64,000 nucleotides of DNA, taken from assembly GCF_052056915.1 (NCBI RefSeq), contig NZ_CP195119.1, forward strand, positions 3,224,001-3,288,000, given 5' to 3'. The position numbers were made by a program, and so were the translations under genes. The DNA is from MTP4 sp052056915. Its GTDB lineage: Archaea; Halobacteriota; Methanosarcinia; Methanosarcinales; Methanosarcinaceae. The notes below the pieces were generated by a model. It ran no database searches and had not been told where the DNA came from. It worked only from the letters and a program-made list of their open reading frames with translations. Positions 25,411 through 34,236 of the stretch are shown here, one piece after another. How positions within the stretch are numbered: the stretch's first letter is position 1; each line of letters opens with the position of its first letter.

Positions 25411-25770
25411 TTTTCAGGGCATGCCGCTCTTCGAGCGTGACAAGCTCGACAAAGATGCGGTATCCAAGTAATTTCGGTTCTAAGTAGCAAGTTCTTCAAC
25501 AAAGTTTGCTTTGAAAGCAACCCACTCTCAAATTTTGAATAAATAGTATAACTTATATATACATCGAAACTTATTATCCAGAAAAACCCTGTGTAAACGT
25601 TTTAAATACGGCTCTTTTTACCTGAGCTGATTTTTCCACTTTACACTTCTCAATTTCAATTCACATCAATTCTTTCAAGGAATCACCCTTCGAGGATTCG
25701 TCCCAGGGATTAGCCTTTATTTGAATAATTCAAAATAATCATTTATCAAACCCTAAATGGTGAATACAAC

Positions 25771-26391
25771 TTGGTTTCAGAGGCATTTAAACAGCAAATT
25801 GACCGCTTCCTGCTGGCTTTAGGGATTTCCCTTATGCTCGGGATCATGGTTCTGGGGCAGGACTTCAGGCAGAGTGTGGGGGAAGCCGTCGGGATTTTGA
25901 TGGACCCCGTGATCACTCTTGTCGGAGCGGAGAACTTCCATCTGGTCCTGTTTGTGATGGCAGGGATCACTGCCGCCTATGCGTCCCTCATCCAGAAGTA
26001 CAGCATCGACTGGGACCTTATGAGGAACACCCAGGAGCGCATGAAGTCTTTCCAGAAAGAGTTCCGTGAGGCACAGCTTTCCCAAAACACCTACATGCTC
26101 AAGAAGCTTGAAGACCAGCGCAAAGAGATGATGGACGACCAGATGAAGATGACCAAGCAGCAGTTCAAGCCCATGGCCTACATCAGTATCCTTTCCCTTC
26201 CCCTTTTCATGTGGGCTTACTACTTCATCAGCGGGCATGAGTTTGCAACAATGAACTTTCCCTTCTGGGGTGAGCAGTTGCTGACGGACAAGGCGTTTGG
26301 TCCCTTCCAGTACTGGATCTTCTGGTACTTCATCTCCTCTCTCGGGGTCAGCCAGCTTATCAGGAAAGCGCTGAACATCGGTGGAGCCTGA
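25771..26391 (+). CDS. EMC3/TMCO1-type membrane insertase (DUF106)
   Basis: 206 residues starting at TTG 25771, with GGTGA at suitable spacing. Three or four hydrophobic segments (about 12-30, 48-70, 132-150, 178-195) surround a charged cytoplasmic coiled coil at about 80-125. This is the architecture of the archaeal YidC/Oxa1-related family. Expected to help insert membrane proteins. It lies directly before cmk (one-base overlap) in the common archaeal order EMC3-like, cmk, cbf5 close to SecY and r-protein genes. Confidence 0.9.
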   Translation: MVSEAFKQQIDRFLLALGISLMLGIMVLGQDFRQSVGEAVGILMDPVITLVGAENFHLVLFVMAGITAAYASLIQKYSIDWDLMRNTQERMKSFQKEFREAQLSQNTYMLKKLEDQRKEMMDDQMKMTKQQFKPMAYISILSLPLFMWAYYFISGHEFATMNFPFWGEQLLTDKAFGPFQYWIFWYFISSLGVSQLIRKALNIGGA

Positions 26392-26933
26392 TGCTTCTAA
26401 CGGTAAGCGGGCTTCCGGGGTCAGGAACGACCACGATTTCAAAACTCCTGGCCGAATACTATGAGCTTGAGCTGATTTCTTCGGGTGAGATCTTCCGAAG
26501 GCTTGCAAAGCAGCGGGGGATGAGCCTTTCCGAATTCGGAGCCCTGGCTGAAAAAGATGCTTCCATAGATCTGGAAATCGACAGGAACCAGAAAGCTATC
26601 GCCCACAGCCAGGACAATATTGTCCTCGAAAGCCGGTTGGCCGGGCATATGGCAGAAGGGGTTCCCAATGTCCTTAAAATCTGGATCAAAGCCCCTAAAC
26701 TGCTCAGGGTGCAGCGCATCCAGAAAAGGGAAAAAACCATTACCTTTGATGAAGAGCTTGAAAAAACGATGGAAAGGGAAAAATCCGAGACTCTCAGGTA
26801 CAAAAAATACTACGGGATCGATATCGAAGACCTGTCAATTTATGACATTGTCATCGATTCCTCTAAATGGAACCAGTACCAGACCCTGGATATCCTCACG
26901 GTTGCGATCGATTCCCTGGGCGGTTTTTTTTGA
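26391..26933 (+). CDS. cmk: Cytidylate kinase, archaeal type
   Basis: 180 residues. Phosphorylates CMP/dCMP. P-loop SGLPGSGTTTISKLLAE at residues 4-20, then ISSGEIFRRLAKQRGM and the DRNQKAIA segment. Shorter than bacterial CMK, as usual in archaea. ATG overlaps the previous TGA (TGATG). T-run after the stop. Confidence 0.94.
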   Translation: MLLTVSGLPGSGTTTISKLLAEYYELELISSGEIFRRLAKQRGMSLSEFGALAEKDASIDLEIDRNQKAIAHSQDNIVLESRLAGHMAEGVPNVLKIWIKAPKLLRVQRIQKREKTITFDEELEKTMEREKSETLRYKKYYGIDIEDLSIYDIVIDSSKWNQYQTLDILTVAIDSLGGFF

Positions 26934-27054
26934 TTCTTTTCTCCCCTTCTTATGTTTCTTACTTATTTCGTTTTCTCTCTGTCTGCCAGCTCGGTGGTCA
27001 CCGGGCGGCGCAGCTTTTAAGTCTGAGTAATTCTTCATGGAGCTTTTGAGTATC

Positions 27055-28119
27055 ATGTCTTCGACTTCCGGTAAACTGCCTGCTGAAAAAGAAAGGGAAC
27101 TTATCAGGAAAGCCAGGGCTTACACTAATCCTGCTTATGGCTGCCCTCCCGAAAAGCGCCCTATCCGCGAGTACATCGAGAAAGGTGTCGTAAACATCGA
27201 CAAGCCTAAAGGACCAACCAGCCACGAGGTTGCTGCCTGGGTCAAAGAAATCCTTGAGGTGAACCGGGCAGGGCATTCAGGTTCCCTTGACCCGAAGGTA
27301 TCGGGGCTTTTGCCAACGCTTCTCGGGAAGGCAACGAAAGGGGTTCCGGCACTGCGCCTTTCGGGCAAGGAATACGTCTGCCTCCTGAGGCTGCACAGGC
27401 CCGTGCCGGCAAAGGAAATCAGGCGGGTCTGTAAGGAGTTTTCCGGGCCGATCTACCAGATGCCTCCCATCAAGTCTGCAGTGAAAAGGGCTCTCAGGGT
27501 ACGCACGATCTATTATATCGAATTGCTTGAAATCGAAGGGATGTATGTGCTCTTCCGTGTGGGCTGCGAGGCCGGGACTTATATTCGGAAACTCTGTCAC
27601 GACATAGGGATGGCCCTTGGTTGCGGCGGACATATGCAGGAACTCCGGAGAACAAAAGCCGGCCCGTTTACGGAAGAGACCCTTGTGACCCTCCAGGATG
27701 TGAAAGACGCCTATGTTTTCTGGCAGGAAGATGGGGACGAGTCCGAACTCCGGCGGGTGGTCAGGCCCATGGAAAGTGCACTGTCCCATCTCCCCAAAAT
27801 TCTTCTGAGGGATGGGGCGGTAGATGCCGTTTGTTCCGGGGCTTCCCTTGCGGTGCCCGGGATTGTCAGCCTTGACTCCGATCTCAAGAAAGGGGAGCTT
27901 ACAGGTTTATTTACCCTGAAAGGGGAAATTATTGCCCTTGCAAAAGCTAAAATGAGCACCGAAGAGATAATGGGTGCCTCTACAGGAATTGCAGCCACCC
28001 CCATTCGCGTAATGCTGGATGTCGGGACCTACCCGAAGGGCTGGATAAGTAAAGAAGAGGGGAAGGTAGTGGCAGATAAGGAAATGGAAGCTGACCCGGA
28101 AATGAATACAGAAGGATAA
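27055..28119 (+). CDS. cbf5: tRNA/rRNA pseudouridine synthase Cbf5 (dyskerin)
   Basis: 354 residues from ATG 27055; an in-frame ATG at 27037 is an alternative. Catalytic subunit of the H/ACA guide RNP. The TruB-type domain contains NIDKPKGPTSHEVAAWVK and the catalytic aspartate in HSGSLDPKVSGLLP. The conserved GCEAGTYIRKLCHDIG block is present. A PUA domain occupies about residues 255-335. The acidic tail is variable. Confidence 0.96.
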   Translation: MSSTSGKLPAEKERELIRKARAYTNPAYGCPPEKRPIREYIEKGVVNIDKPKGPTSHEVAAWVKEILEVNRAGHSGSLDPKVSGLLPTLLGKATKGVPALRLSGKEYVCLLRLHRPVPAKEIRRVCKEFSGPIYQMPPIKSAVKRALRVRTIYYIELLEIEGMYVLFRVGCEAGTYIRKLCHDIGMALGCGGHMQELRRTKAGPFTEETLVTLQDVKDAYVFWQEDGDESELRRVVRPMESALSHLPKILLRDGAVDAVCSGASLAVPGIVSLDSDLKKGELTGLFTLKGEIIALAKAKMSTEEIMGASTGIAATPIRVMLDVGTYPKGWISKEEGKVVADKEMEADPEMNTEG

Positions 28120-28200
28120 TTCAGGACAAAGTCGGGTAAAGCAGGGTAAAGGATAAAATATGCTAAAAAAGGATCCTATGGATTAAAGTGGGCAGTATAA

Positions 28201-28240
28201 AGGATTAAAAGTAAGGATTAAAAGTAAGGATTAAAAGTGG
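28201..28240. repeat. 13-bp tandem repeat, three copies
   Basis: AGGATTAAAAGTA is repeated three times in the non-coding gap after cbf5. No function is evident. The gap 28120-28378 otherwise holds only the tRNA promoter. Confidence 0.8.
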
Positions 28241-28329
28241 GTCATTCCGGATAAAAATATCAATAATGAAGGATAAGTTGAATCCGAACCTTAAAAAATC
28301 CTTTATCTTGCACCATTTCTAGAATAAGG

Positions 28330-28339
28330 TTTATATATC
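28330..28339 (+). promoter_or_regulatory. TATA box for tRNA-Ser
   Basis: TTTATATATC lies 40-49 bases before the mature tRNA 5' end, giving a short precursor leader. Confidence 0.7.
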
Positions 28340-28378
28340 ACTATTCCGTTATAGCATAAGTCGTGCCATGAGTTATGT

Positions 28379-28461
28379 GCCGAGGTAGTCTAGTGGTAGG
28401 GCGCAAGCCTGGAAAGCTTGTGGGGCTTAGCCCCTCGGGAGTTCAAATCTCCCCCTCGGCG
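28379..28461 (+). tRNA. tRNA-Ser (GGA)
   Basis: Acceptor stem GCCGAGG pairs exactly with CCTCGGC, discriminator G73. Anticodon stem CAAGC/GCTTG encloses loop CTGGAAA, anticodon GGA at 28411-28413. A long variable arm (GGGGCTTAGCCCC) marks a class II serine tRNA. T-arm GGGAG-TTCAAAT-CTCCC. The CCA end is not encoded. No intron. Confidence 0.97.
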
Positions 28462-28657
28462 CTTACATTTTTTTATGTTTTTCAGGATGGTTTGAAAGTC
28501 CGGCATTCCTGGTAAATTTTATCAATTTCTTTGTAATTTTTTTGTCAATTTCCTGCTTTTTTCAATTCATTTTCAATTCATTTTTAATTTTTATTCATTG
28601 TTTCTTCTCTATCTTTGTTTTCAGGTTTGTACCTGTCTGGAAAGCGCTTGCAGATAA

Positions 28658-28667
28658 CCTTATATAC
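28658..28667 (+). promoter_or_regulatory. TATA box for the rps13 operon
   Basis: CCTTATATAC lies about 140 bases before the rps13 start, giving a leader of roughly 115 bases. The leader contains repeated AGGAACTC/AGAAGCTCC-like stretches. Confidence 0.6.
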
Positions 28668-28806
28668 TGGAGTGGCATGTAAAGGAACTCATCAGTATGT
28701 ACTGTAAAGAAGCTCCTTTTGAGAGCTGCTCCTGAGCTTTCGCATATTCATTTATGGGTATTCGACCAGGGGCTACAGGATGCTGTTTACATCTTGGAGG
28801 ATGTAT

Positions 28807-29262
28807 ATGGTAGAAGAACATAACGAAGAACTAAGGCATCTTGTTCGTATCATGAATACCGACTTGCAGGGGTCGCGACCCGTGCAGTATGCTTTGACTG
28901 GACTTCCCGGAATTGGGAGGCGTACTGCAAAGCTCATTGCAAAGGGAGCAGAGGTTGACCCCGATGCTGTACTTGGATACCTGCCCGACGAAGATGTGGA
29001 AAAACTTGACTCTGCAATCGGGAATTTCGAGGCAAATGTCCCGGCCTGGATGCTGAACAGGCGAAAGGATCCCACCAGTGGAGAAGATAAGCACCTGCTC
29101 GGAACGGACATTGTCCTGACCTTCAGAGAGGACATTAACAACCTGAAGAAGGTTCGTGCTTACAGAGGTCTCAGACACGAGAGGGGCCTGAAAGTTAGGG
29201 GACAGAGGACCAAATCCACCGGCCGCCGCGGTTCAACCGTTGGGGTTAGCAGGAAAAAGTGA
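28807..29262 (+). CDS. rps13: Ribosomal protein S13 (uS13)
   Basis: 151 residues from ATG 28807, 6 bases after GGAGG; in-frame ATGs at 28780 and 28801 are less well placed. Small-subunit head protein contacting the P-site tRNA. Motifs include ALTGLPGIGRRTAKLI and the C-terminal RGLRHERGLKVRGQRTKSTG. First gene of rps13-rps4-rps11-rpoD. Confidence 0.95.
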   Translation: MVEEHNEELRHLVRIMNTDLQGSRPVQYALTGLPGIGRRTAKLIAKGAEVDPDAVLGYLPDEDVEKLDSAIGNFEANVPAWMLNRRKDPTSGEDKHLLGTDIVLTFREDINNLKKVRAYRGLRHERGLKVRGQRTKSTGRRGSTVGVSRKK

Positions 29263-29285
29263 TTTCCTTAGTCGAGGTGACATAA

Positions 29286-29954
29286 ATGGCATATCCAGGT
29301 AAAAAGAAGAAGAGCTACGAGACTCCCAGACACCCATGGCAGGAAGCCAGGATGGCTGCAGAGGTCGAATTGATCAAGGCATATGGCCTCAGGAACAAAA
29401 AGGAAGTCTGGAAAGCGGCCAGTATGCTCAGGATGTACCGGTCCGAAGCCAGGAACCTGCTCGCAAAGGTTGCGGAAAGCAAGGGCGATGGACTGGAAGG
29501 GCACCTGAAGACCCAGTCTGAAGAAATCCTCGCAAAGCTCATCCGTTACGGTATTATCAAGCCTGACTCTGGCATTGACGATATCCTTTCCTTGAAGACC
29601 GAGAATATCCTTGAAAGGAGGCTCCAGACTCAGGTCCTCCGTATGGGTCTTGCAAGGACTGTTGTCCAGGCCCGCCAGTTCATTACCCACGGACACATCT
29701 CGGTTAACGGCAGGAAAGCTACCGTGCCGGGAATGCTGGTCACAAGGGAAGATGAAATGAACATTGGCTACTACGGCTCTTCTCCCCTTATTAGCGAATC
29801 TCATCCCGAAAGGCCTGTTCAGATTGCAGCCTACCTTGCAGACCGTGAAACTACTCTCAAGACTGTTGCTGCGGAAAAGAAGGCAAAGGAAGCAGAGAGA
29901 GGCGGCAGAGGCGGCAGAGGCGGCAGAGGCGGTAAGAAGAGAGGGAGGAGATAA
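29286..29954 (+). CDS. rps4: Ribosomal protein S4 (uS4)
   Basis: 222 residues. 16S 5'-domain assembly protein. The S4 RNA-binding domain is at about 105-165 (ERRLQTQVLRMGLARTVVQA, then FITHGHISVNG). The tail has alternating Gly-Gly-Arg repeats ending in a basic cluster, probably RNA-contacting. AGGTGACATAA precedes the ATG. Confidence 0.96.
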   Translation: MAYPGKKKKSYETPRHPWQEARMAAEVELIKAYGLRNKKEVWKAASMLRMYRSEARNLLAKVAESKGDGLEGHLKTQSEEILAKLIRYGIIKPDSGIDDILSLKTENILERRLQTQVLRMGLARTVVQARQFITHGHISVNGRKATVPGMLVTREDEMNIGYYGSSPLISESHPERPVQIAAYLADRETTLKTVAAEKKAKEAERGGRGGRGGRGGKKRGRR

Positions 29955-29956
29955 AC

Positions 29957-30337
29957 ATGGCAGACATGAAATGGGCTGTGGCCCACATCAAGTCCTCATT
30001 TAACAACACGCACATCACGGTAACGGACATTACCGGGGCTGAAACCATTGCAAAGTCCTCTGGTGGAATGGTCGTAAAGGCCGCAAGGGACGAAAGTTCT
30101 CCCTATACTGCTATGCAGATGGCAGGCCAGCTTGCAGACCAGCTTAGGGACAAGGGCATCAACGGCATCCACATCCGGGTAAGAGCTCCCGGTGGGAACA
30201 AGCAGAGGAGTCCGGGTCCTGGTGCACAGGCTGCAATCAGGGCTTTTGCAAGGGCCGGGATTCGTATCGGCAGGATCGAAGACGTGACCCCTGTCCCGCA
30301 TGACGGTACCCGTCCCAAGGGCGGAAGGCGTGTATAA
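29957..30337 (+). CDS. rps11: Ribosomal protein S11 (uS11)
   Basis: 126 residues. Platform protein at the mRNA exit. NNTHITVTDITGAETIAKSS and the C-terminal GIRIGRIEDVTPVPHDGTRP are diagnostic. Two bases after rps4. Confidence 0.96.
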   Translation: MADMKWAVAHIKSSFNNTHITVTDITGAETIAKSSGGMVVKAARDESSPYTAMQMAGQLADQLRDKGINGIHIRVRAPGGNKQRSPGPGAQAAIRAFARAGIRIGRIEDVTPVPHDGTRPKGGRRV

Positions 30338-30350
30338 GCGAAAAGCAAAA

Positions 30351-30377
30351 CCTTCAAATTTTTTCTTTTTTTGAAGG
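30351..30377 (+). terminator. Inverted repeat with T-run between rps11 and rpoD
   Basis: CCTTCAAA at 30351-30358 pairs with TTTGAAGG at 30370-30377 around a T-rich loop. It could attenuate or terminate transcription before rpoD, or act as a processing site. Confidence 0.4.
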
Positions 30378-30407
30378 TATAATAGAAAATAAGGGAAATT
30401 AAGGTAT

Positions 30408-31208
30408 ATGACGATGGAAGTAGACATTCTGGAGTTATCGGACAGATCTGCAAAGTTTGTGCTTTCAAAGGTCGGCATGGCTTTTGCTAACGGCATCCGG
30501 CGCGCTATGATCGCCGATGTCCCTACCCTTGCGATCGAGTACGTAAATCTCTACGACAACACCTCCGTACTCTATGACGAGCAGCTGGCTCTCCGTCTGT
30601 CCTTAATCCCGCTTGTAACAGACATTGAGACGTATGTGCCTCAAGCCGAGTGCACGGTTTGTGGAGGCGAAGGCTGTCCTGCCTGTGAGGTCTCCCTTAC
30701 CCTGAGTTCCGAAGGTCCGGCGATCGTTCATTCCGGAGACCTTATCTCTTCCGACCCTCTGGTGCAGGCCGCAGATGCTAACATCTCGATCGTCGAGCTG
30801 AAGAAGGGACAGAAACTCGTGCTCGAGGCCATAGCTCATATGGGCTACGGCAGGGATAGCGTGAAGTGGCAGGCGGGCATTGCATGCGGCTATAAAAACA
30901 TGCCGATTATAAGTGTTGAGAACTGCGACGCTTGCGGACATTGTGCGGCGGAATGCCCCAAGAGCATCATCCGGATCGAAGAATCCGGGGCAATGGTCCC
31001 CGAAGAGGATCTTCTCAAGTGTTCTCTTTGCAGACTCTGTGAAAAGGCATGTGACATCAACGCCATCAAGGTCAACTACGATGAAAACGCTTTTGTCTTT
31101 ACCATGGAATCCGATGGTTCCTATACTGCCAGAGACCTCATACTGCAAGCCTCTGATGTGGTTAAAGGCAAAGCCGAAGGACTCATCAGTATTCTGGACC
31201 AGCTCTGA
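30408..31208 (+). CDS. rpoD: RNA polymerase subunit D (Rpo3) with ferredoxin-like domain
   Basis: 266 residues. Assembly platform of archaeal RNA polymerase, equivalent to bacterial alpha and eukaryotic Rpb3. N-terminal LELSDRSAKFVLSKVGMAFANG and the IRRAMIADVPTLAIEYV block are typical. Eight cysteines (173, 176, 179, 183, 205, 208, 211, 215) make a complete two-[4Fe-4S] ferredoxin domain. A further four (82, 85, 90, 93) may bind zinc. Methanosarcina subunit D is known to carry such clusters, linked to polymerase assembly and redox state. Confidence 0.96.
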   Translation: MTMEVDILELSDRSAKFVLSKVGMAFANGIRRAMIADVPTLAIEYVNLYDNTSVLYDEQLALRLSLIPLVTDIETYVPQAECTVCGGEGCPACEVSLTLSSEGPAIVHSGDLISSDPLVQAADANISIVELKKGQKLVLEAIAHMGYGRDSVKWQAGIACGYKNMPIISVENCDACGHCAAECPKSIIRIEESGAMVPEEDLLKCSLCRLCEKACDINAIKVNYDENAFVFTMESDGSYTARDLILQASDVVKGKAEGLISILDQL

Positions 31209-31418
31209 GCCTGCGCTTTAAGAGCCGGTTCATACCTTTCTCCTGGGTCGGTAGAGTATATGCTATCTGTTTACTCTCCGATCCCGGAAATTCTGATGTT
31301 TTCGGGGGTTTTCAGAAACTATTAAGAGGCCCTTAGGAGCCCTGAACACCTCCGGGATTATTCAGTTTCCTGTGGAGTCTTCCGTCAATTATTATTACCG
31401 TCCCTCACGGCTCGAAAT

Positions 31419-31429
31419 CTTTATATATA
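31419..31429 (+). promoter_or_regulatory. TATA box for the first tRNA-Leu
   Basis: CTTTATATATA lies 54-64 bases before the tRNA. Preceded by a purine-containing BRE-like CGAAAT. The gap 31209-31418 shows nothing else. Confidence 0.6.
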
Positions 31430-31482
31430 ATCGTTGATATTGTGAGGGAGTGCAAGGTGCGTGCTGCGCCAAAAATCGAAGA

Positions 31483-31567
31483 GCGAGGGTTGCCCAGCCA
31501 GGTCAAAGGCGCTAGGTTGAGGGCCTAGTCTTGTAGGAGTTCGTGGGTTCGAATCCCATCCCTCGCA
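31483..31567 (+). tRNA. tRNA-Leu (GAG), copy 1
   Basis: Acceptor GCGAGGG/CCCTCGC with discriminator A. Anticodon stem CTAGG/CCTAG around TTGAGGG, anticodon GAG at 31519-31521. Long class II variable arm. T-arm GTGGG-TTCGAAT-CCCAT. CCA is encoded at 31568-31570. Confidence 0.96.
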
Positions 31568-31679
31568 CCAAACTTTCTTTGAAGTGTTATTCTTTCTCAA
31601 AATACGTTTTTCCTAAAAGCCTTGTTTCAATTCATTCACAGTTCAGTGTGTCGTCTTCATTAAGGCGCAAAATCGAAGA

Positions 31680-31764
31680 GCGAGGGTTGCCCAGCCAGGC
31701 CAAAGGCGCTAGGTTGAGGGCCTAGTCTCGTAGGAGTTCGTGGGTTCGAATCCCATCCCTCGCA
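31680..31764 (+). tRNA. tRNA-Leu (GAG), copy 2
   Basis: Identical to copy 1 except for two T-to-C changes, one in the D-arm region and one in the variable arm. Anticodon GAG at 31716-31718. The encoded 3' end reads CTA rather than CCA, so CCA must be added by nucleotidyltransferase. It has no clear own promoter and may be co-transcribed with copy 1. Confidence 0.95.
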
Positions 31765-31905
31765 CTAAACTTTCTTTGAAGTGTTATTCTCGTGAACTAC
31801 CTCTCCCTGTCTCCTCCGGAGCCGAGGAAGGGGACTTCCAGCCTTCGGAGTTAAAAATATCAAATGAAGGATGCAGGGCGACCATTTTCTTCCTCATATA
31901 TTTTT

Positions 31906-32535
31906 TCATGTGGTGCTCCTCTTTTGCATCAAAAGCAGGAACATCAATAATACGGTCCCAACAATCATGGCTCCCTTAAGAACCGGTAAAACGGGGTAAC
32001 CCAGCACCAGATAGCGGGCAAATATGAAAACCGAGGTTGTTGCGTAGAAAGTTCCCCATTTAAGCAGATTTGCATGGTTTCTTTTTTCTCTTGAAAAAAC
32101 AACTTCTGATAGGGAAGCTCCGAAGAAGACAAGCACCAGAGGCCAGAAGATCTGGTCCAGTCCATACTTTAGGGATGCATAAAGATAAACAATGTATGTG
32201 AAGACTGCAATAGCCAGAATGATCCGGGACGTTTTCCTCGAAGCTGAGCATCTGGATTTTCCTTTTTCAGGTGATCCTGATTGAAAAATGTAGCCAATTA
32301 TTGAGAAGATCGAAGAGTCGATCAGGCCCTCTTTTTTCCTGTACCTGACCATAAGTGAGAAATGGACTGCTGTTGGAAGCAAGGCCAGAAGAAAAGTTGC
32401 AATTCCTTCGACTGAGATATATCCTTTCAAATTCAGGGCTCCAATGGCTAAAAATGAAACAAAGTATACTGGAATCGAACGCCATAGTTCTTCTTGCACA
32501 ATCGGGTCTGTTTTCATATTTTTGCTTCCATACAC
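31906..32535 (-). CDS. Hypothetical integral membrane protein
   Basis: 209 residues; an ATG at 32517 is an alternative start. Six or seven hydrophobic segments: about 20-35, 45-62, 75-90, 103-122, 128-145, 160-178 and 183-203. Basic loops between them (RKTSR, SREKRNH) are probably cytoplasmic. No family recognised. Stands alone between the tRNA-Leu pair and a divergent DUF2252 gene. Confidence 0.7.
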   Translation of the reverse strand: MYGSKNMKTDPIVQEELWRSIPVYFVSFLAIGALNLKGYISVEGIATFLLALLPTAVHFSLMVRYRKKEGLIDSSIFSIIGYIFQSGSPEKGKSRCSASRKTSRIILAIAVFTYIVYLYASLKYGLDQIFWPLVLVFFGASLSEVVFSREKRNHANLLKWGTFYATTSVFIFARYLVLGYPVLPVLKGAMIVGTVLLMFLLLMQKRSTT

Positions 32536-32814
32536 TTCTTCATCAGGTTTTTACTTTTTTTCTTAGATTGGGCGCTTTACTATTTGATCTTTATTATACT
32601 GTACAGAGGTTTTAGCTTACATCCTGTCGAAGTGTTCCACTCAATGGGTGGCCCAACGGTGGAGAATATGAAATGCTAGGGGTGCATTTTCCTCACGCTT
32701 CATGCAAAACACGAAAATGATTAATTTTTATATTAAACAGTATATAAATAATCAGCATTTATAGCAGACAAATAAGTTCGAAAAGAGGGAGCTGAGTAAT
32801 CGGGGGGTTTATAA

Positions 32815-34209
32815 GTGTCATTCAATGAAAGGATGTCTACCCGTTCGGAACGGCGGGAATGGGGTAAGGGCCTGCGCAAGGAAGTGCCCCGGAGCAGCCA
32901 CGGGTCCTGGGTACCTTCCCCTGACCGTCCGGACCCGGTCAGCCTGCTTCAGGAACAGGACAGGGGGCGTCTGGAGCACCTTTTGCCCATTAAATATGGG
33001 CGGATGCTGGAATCGCCTTTTACCTTCCTGCGCGGTTCGGCGGCTGTGATGGCGGCAGACCTTGCTTCAACACCGGTAACGGGGCTGCAGGTGGAGCTCT
33101 GCGGGGACGCCCATCTCTTAAACTTCGGAGTCTTTGCAACGCCAGAGAGGAATCTGGTTTTCGACGTCAACGATTTCGACGAGGCATATCCGGGTCCCTG
33201 GGAGTGGGACCTCAAGCGCCTGGCAGCAAGTGCGGTGGTCGCCGGACGGGATAATGGGTTTAGCGACAAGGTGAACCGGAAACTGGCGGAGGACGTTACC
33301 GTATTCTATCGGGACGCCATGGTACGCCTCGCCCGGGCATCAGCCCTGGACGTGTGGTATTTCCACGTGGAGGTGGACAGGGTCCTCGAAGCCTTTGAGC
33401 GCTCCTCCGGAAAAGCGGGGAAGAGCGCCCGGAAGATGGTTAAGAAGGCTCGCAGGCGTACGCACGAGCAGACCCTGGAAAAGCTCACCGAGCTGGTCAA
33501 TGGGCGGCGGCGGATCCTCAGTGACCCTCCGCTCCTGGTGCGGCTGAGCGAGCTGCTTACCGAGGAACAGAAAGCCCAGATAACAGAGAAGGATGTGGAA
33601 AATATGTGGAATGACTATCTTGCCAGTCTTCCCGAAGAGCGGCGCCTGCTTCTGTCGCGTTTCCGGATCTCGGGCGTGGCCTTGCGGGTGGGCGGCGTTG
33701 GCAGTGTCGGTACGCGCTGTTTTATCGTCCTGCTGGAAGGGGGTGCTGAAGGTGACGCGCTGATCCTGCAGCTGAAAGAGGCAGGGCCGTCGGTCCTGGA
33801 GCCTCACCTCCCAAAAAGGGACTATGGAAGACATGCAGAACGTGTGGTGGTGGGACAGCGGCTGATGCAGGCTGCAAGTGACATCTTCCTGGGCTGGCAC
33901 GAGAGTCCGCTGACCGGCATCCAGTATTACTGGCGCCAGTTGAAAGACATGAAGGGTTCGATGGACGTCGCTGACCTGGACGAAGAAGGCCTGGAGACCT
34001 ACCTGAAGGTGTGCAGTGTCTGCCTTGCCCGAGCCCATGCCAGGACCGGGGATGCGTCTGCCATCTCGGGATACATCGGCAAAGGTAAGGCACTTCCCAG
34101 GGCTATTGCTGACTTTGCCGTGGCTTACGCTGACCAGAACGAACGCGATTATAAGATGCTGGTGGAGGCTGTGGAGTCCGGTAATATTACAGTCGAGAAA
34201 GGAATATGA
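32815..34209 (+). CDS. DUF2252 family protein
   Basis: 464 residues starting at GTG 32815 with a GGGGGG ribosome-binding site. Typical DUF2252 motifs: FTFLRGSAAVMAADLA, LCGDAHLLNFGVFATPERNL, FDVNDFDEAYPGPWEWDLKR and a later LKEAGPSVLEPHLP. These proteins resemble kinase or aminoglycoside-phosphotransferase folds, with GDAHLLNFG and DVNDFDE in place of the catalytic and metal-binding loops. Substrate unknown. Codon use looks more GC-rich than the surrounding genes, which could mean bacterial transfer. Confidence 0.88.
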   Translation: MSFNERMSTRSERREWGKGLRKEVPRSSHGSWVPSPDRPDPVSLLQEQDRGRLEHLLPIKYGRMLESPFTFLRGSAAVMAADLASTPVTGLQVELCGDAHLLNFGVFATPERNLVFDVNDFDEAYPGPWEWDLKRLAASAVVAGRDNGFSDKVNRKLAEDVTVFYRDAMVRLARASALDVWYFHVEVDRVLEAFERSSGKAGKSARKMVKKARRRTHEQTLEKLTELVNGRRRILSDPPLLVRLSELLTEEQKAQITEKDVENMWNDYLASLPEERRLLLSRFRISGVALRVGGVGSVGTRCFIVLLEGGAEGDALILQLKEAGPSVLEPHLPKRDYGRHAERVVVGQRLMQAASDIFLGWHESPLTGIQYYWRQLKDMKGSMDVADLDEEGLETYLKVCSVCLARAHARTGDASAISGYIGKGKALPRAIADFAVAYADQNERDYKMLVEAVESGNITVEKGI

Positions 34210-34236
34210 GTTGCGAGTTTTCCGATCACTTCACTG

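Larger units (their letters stand above)
31466..31790. repeat. Tandem duplication carrying a tRNA-Leu gene
   Basis: A segment of about 127 bases (31466-31593) recurs at 31665-31790. It covers the tRNA, about 18 bases upstream and about 23 bases downstream (AACTTTCTTTGAAGTGTTAT), with few changes. The 71 bases between the copies are unique. The second copy lacks its own upstream TATA box. Confidence 0.9.
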
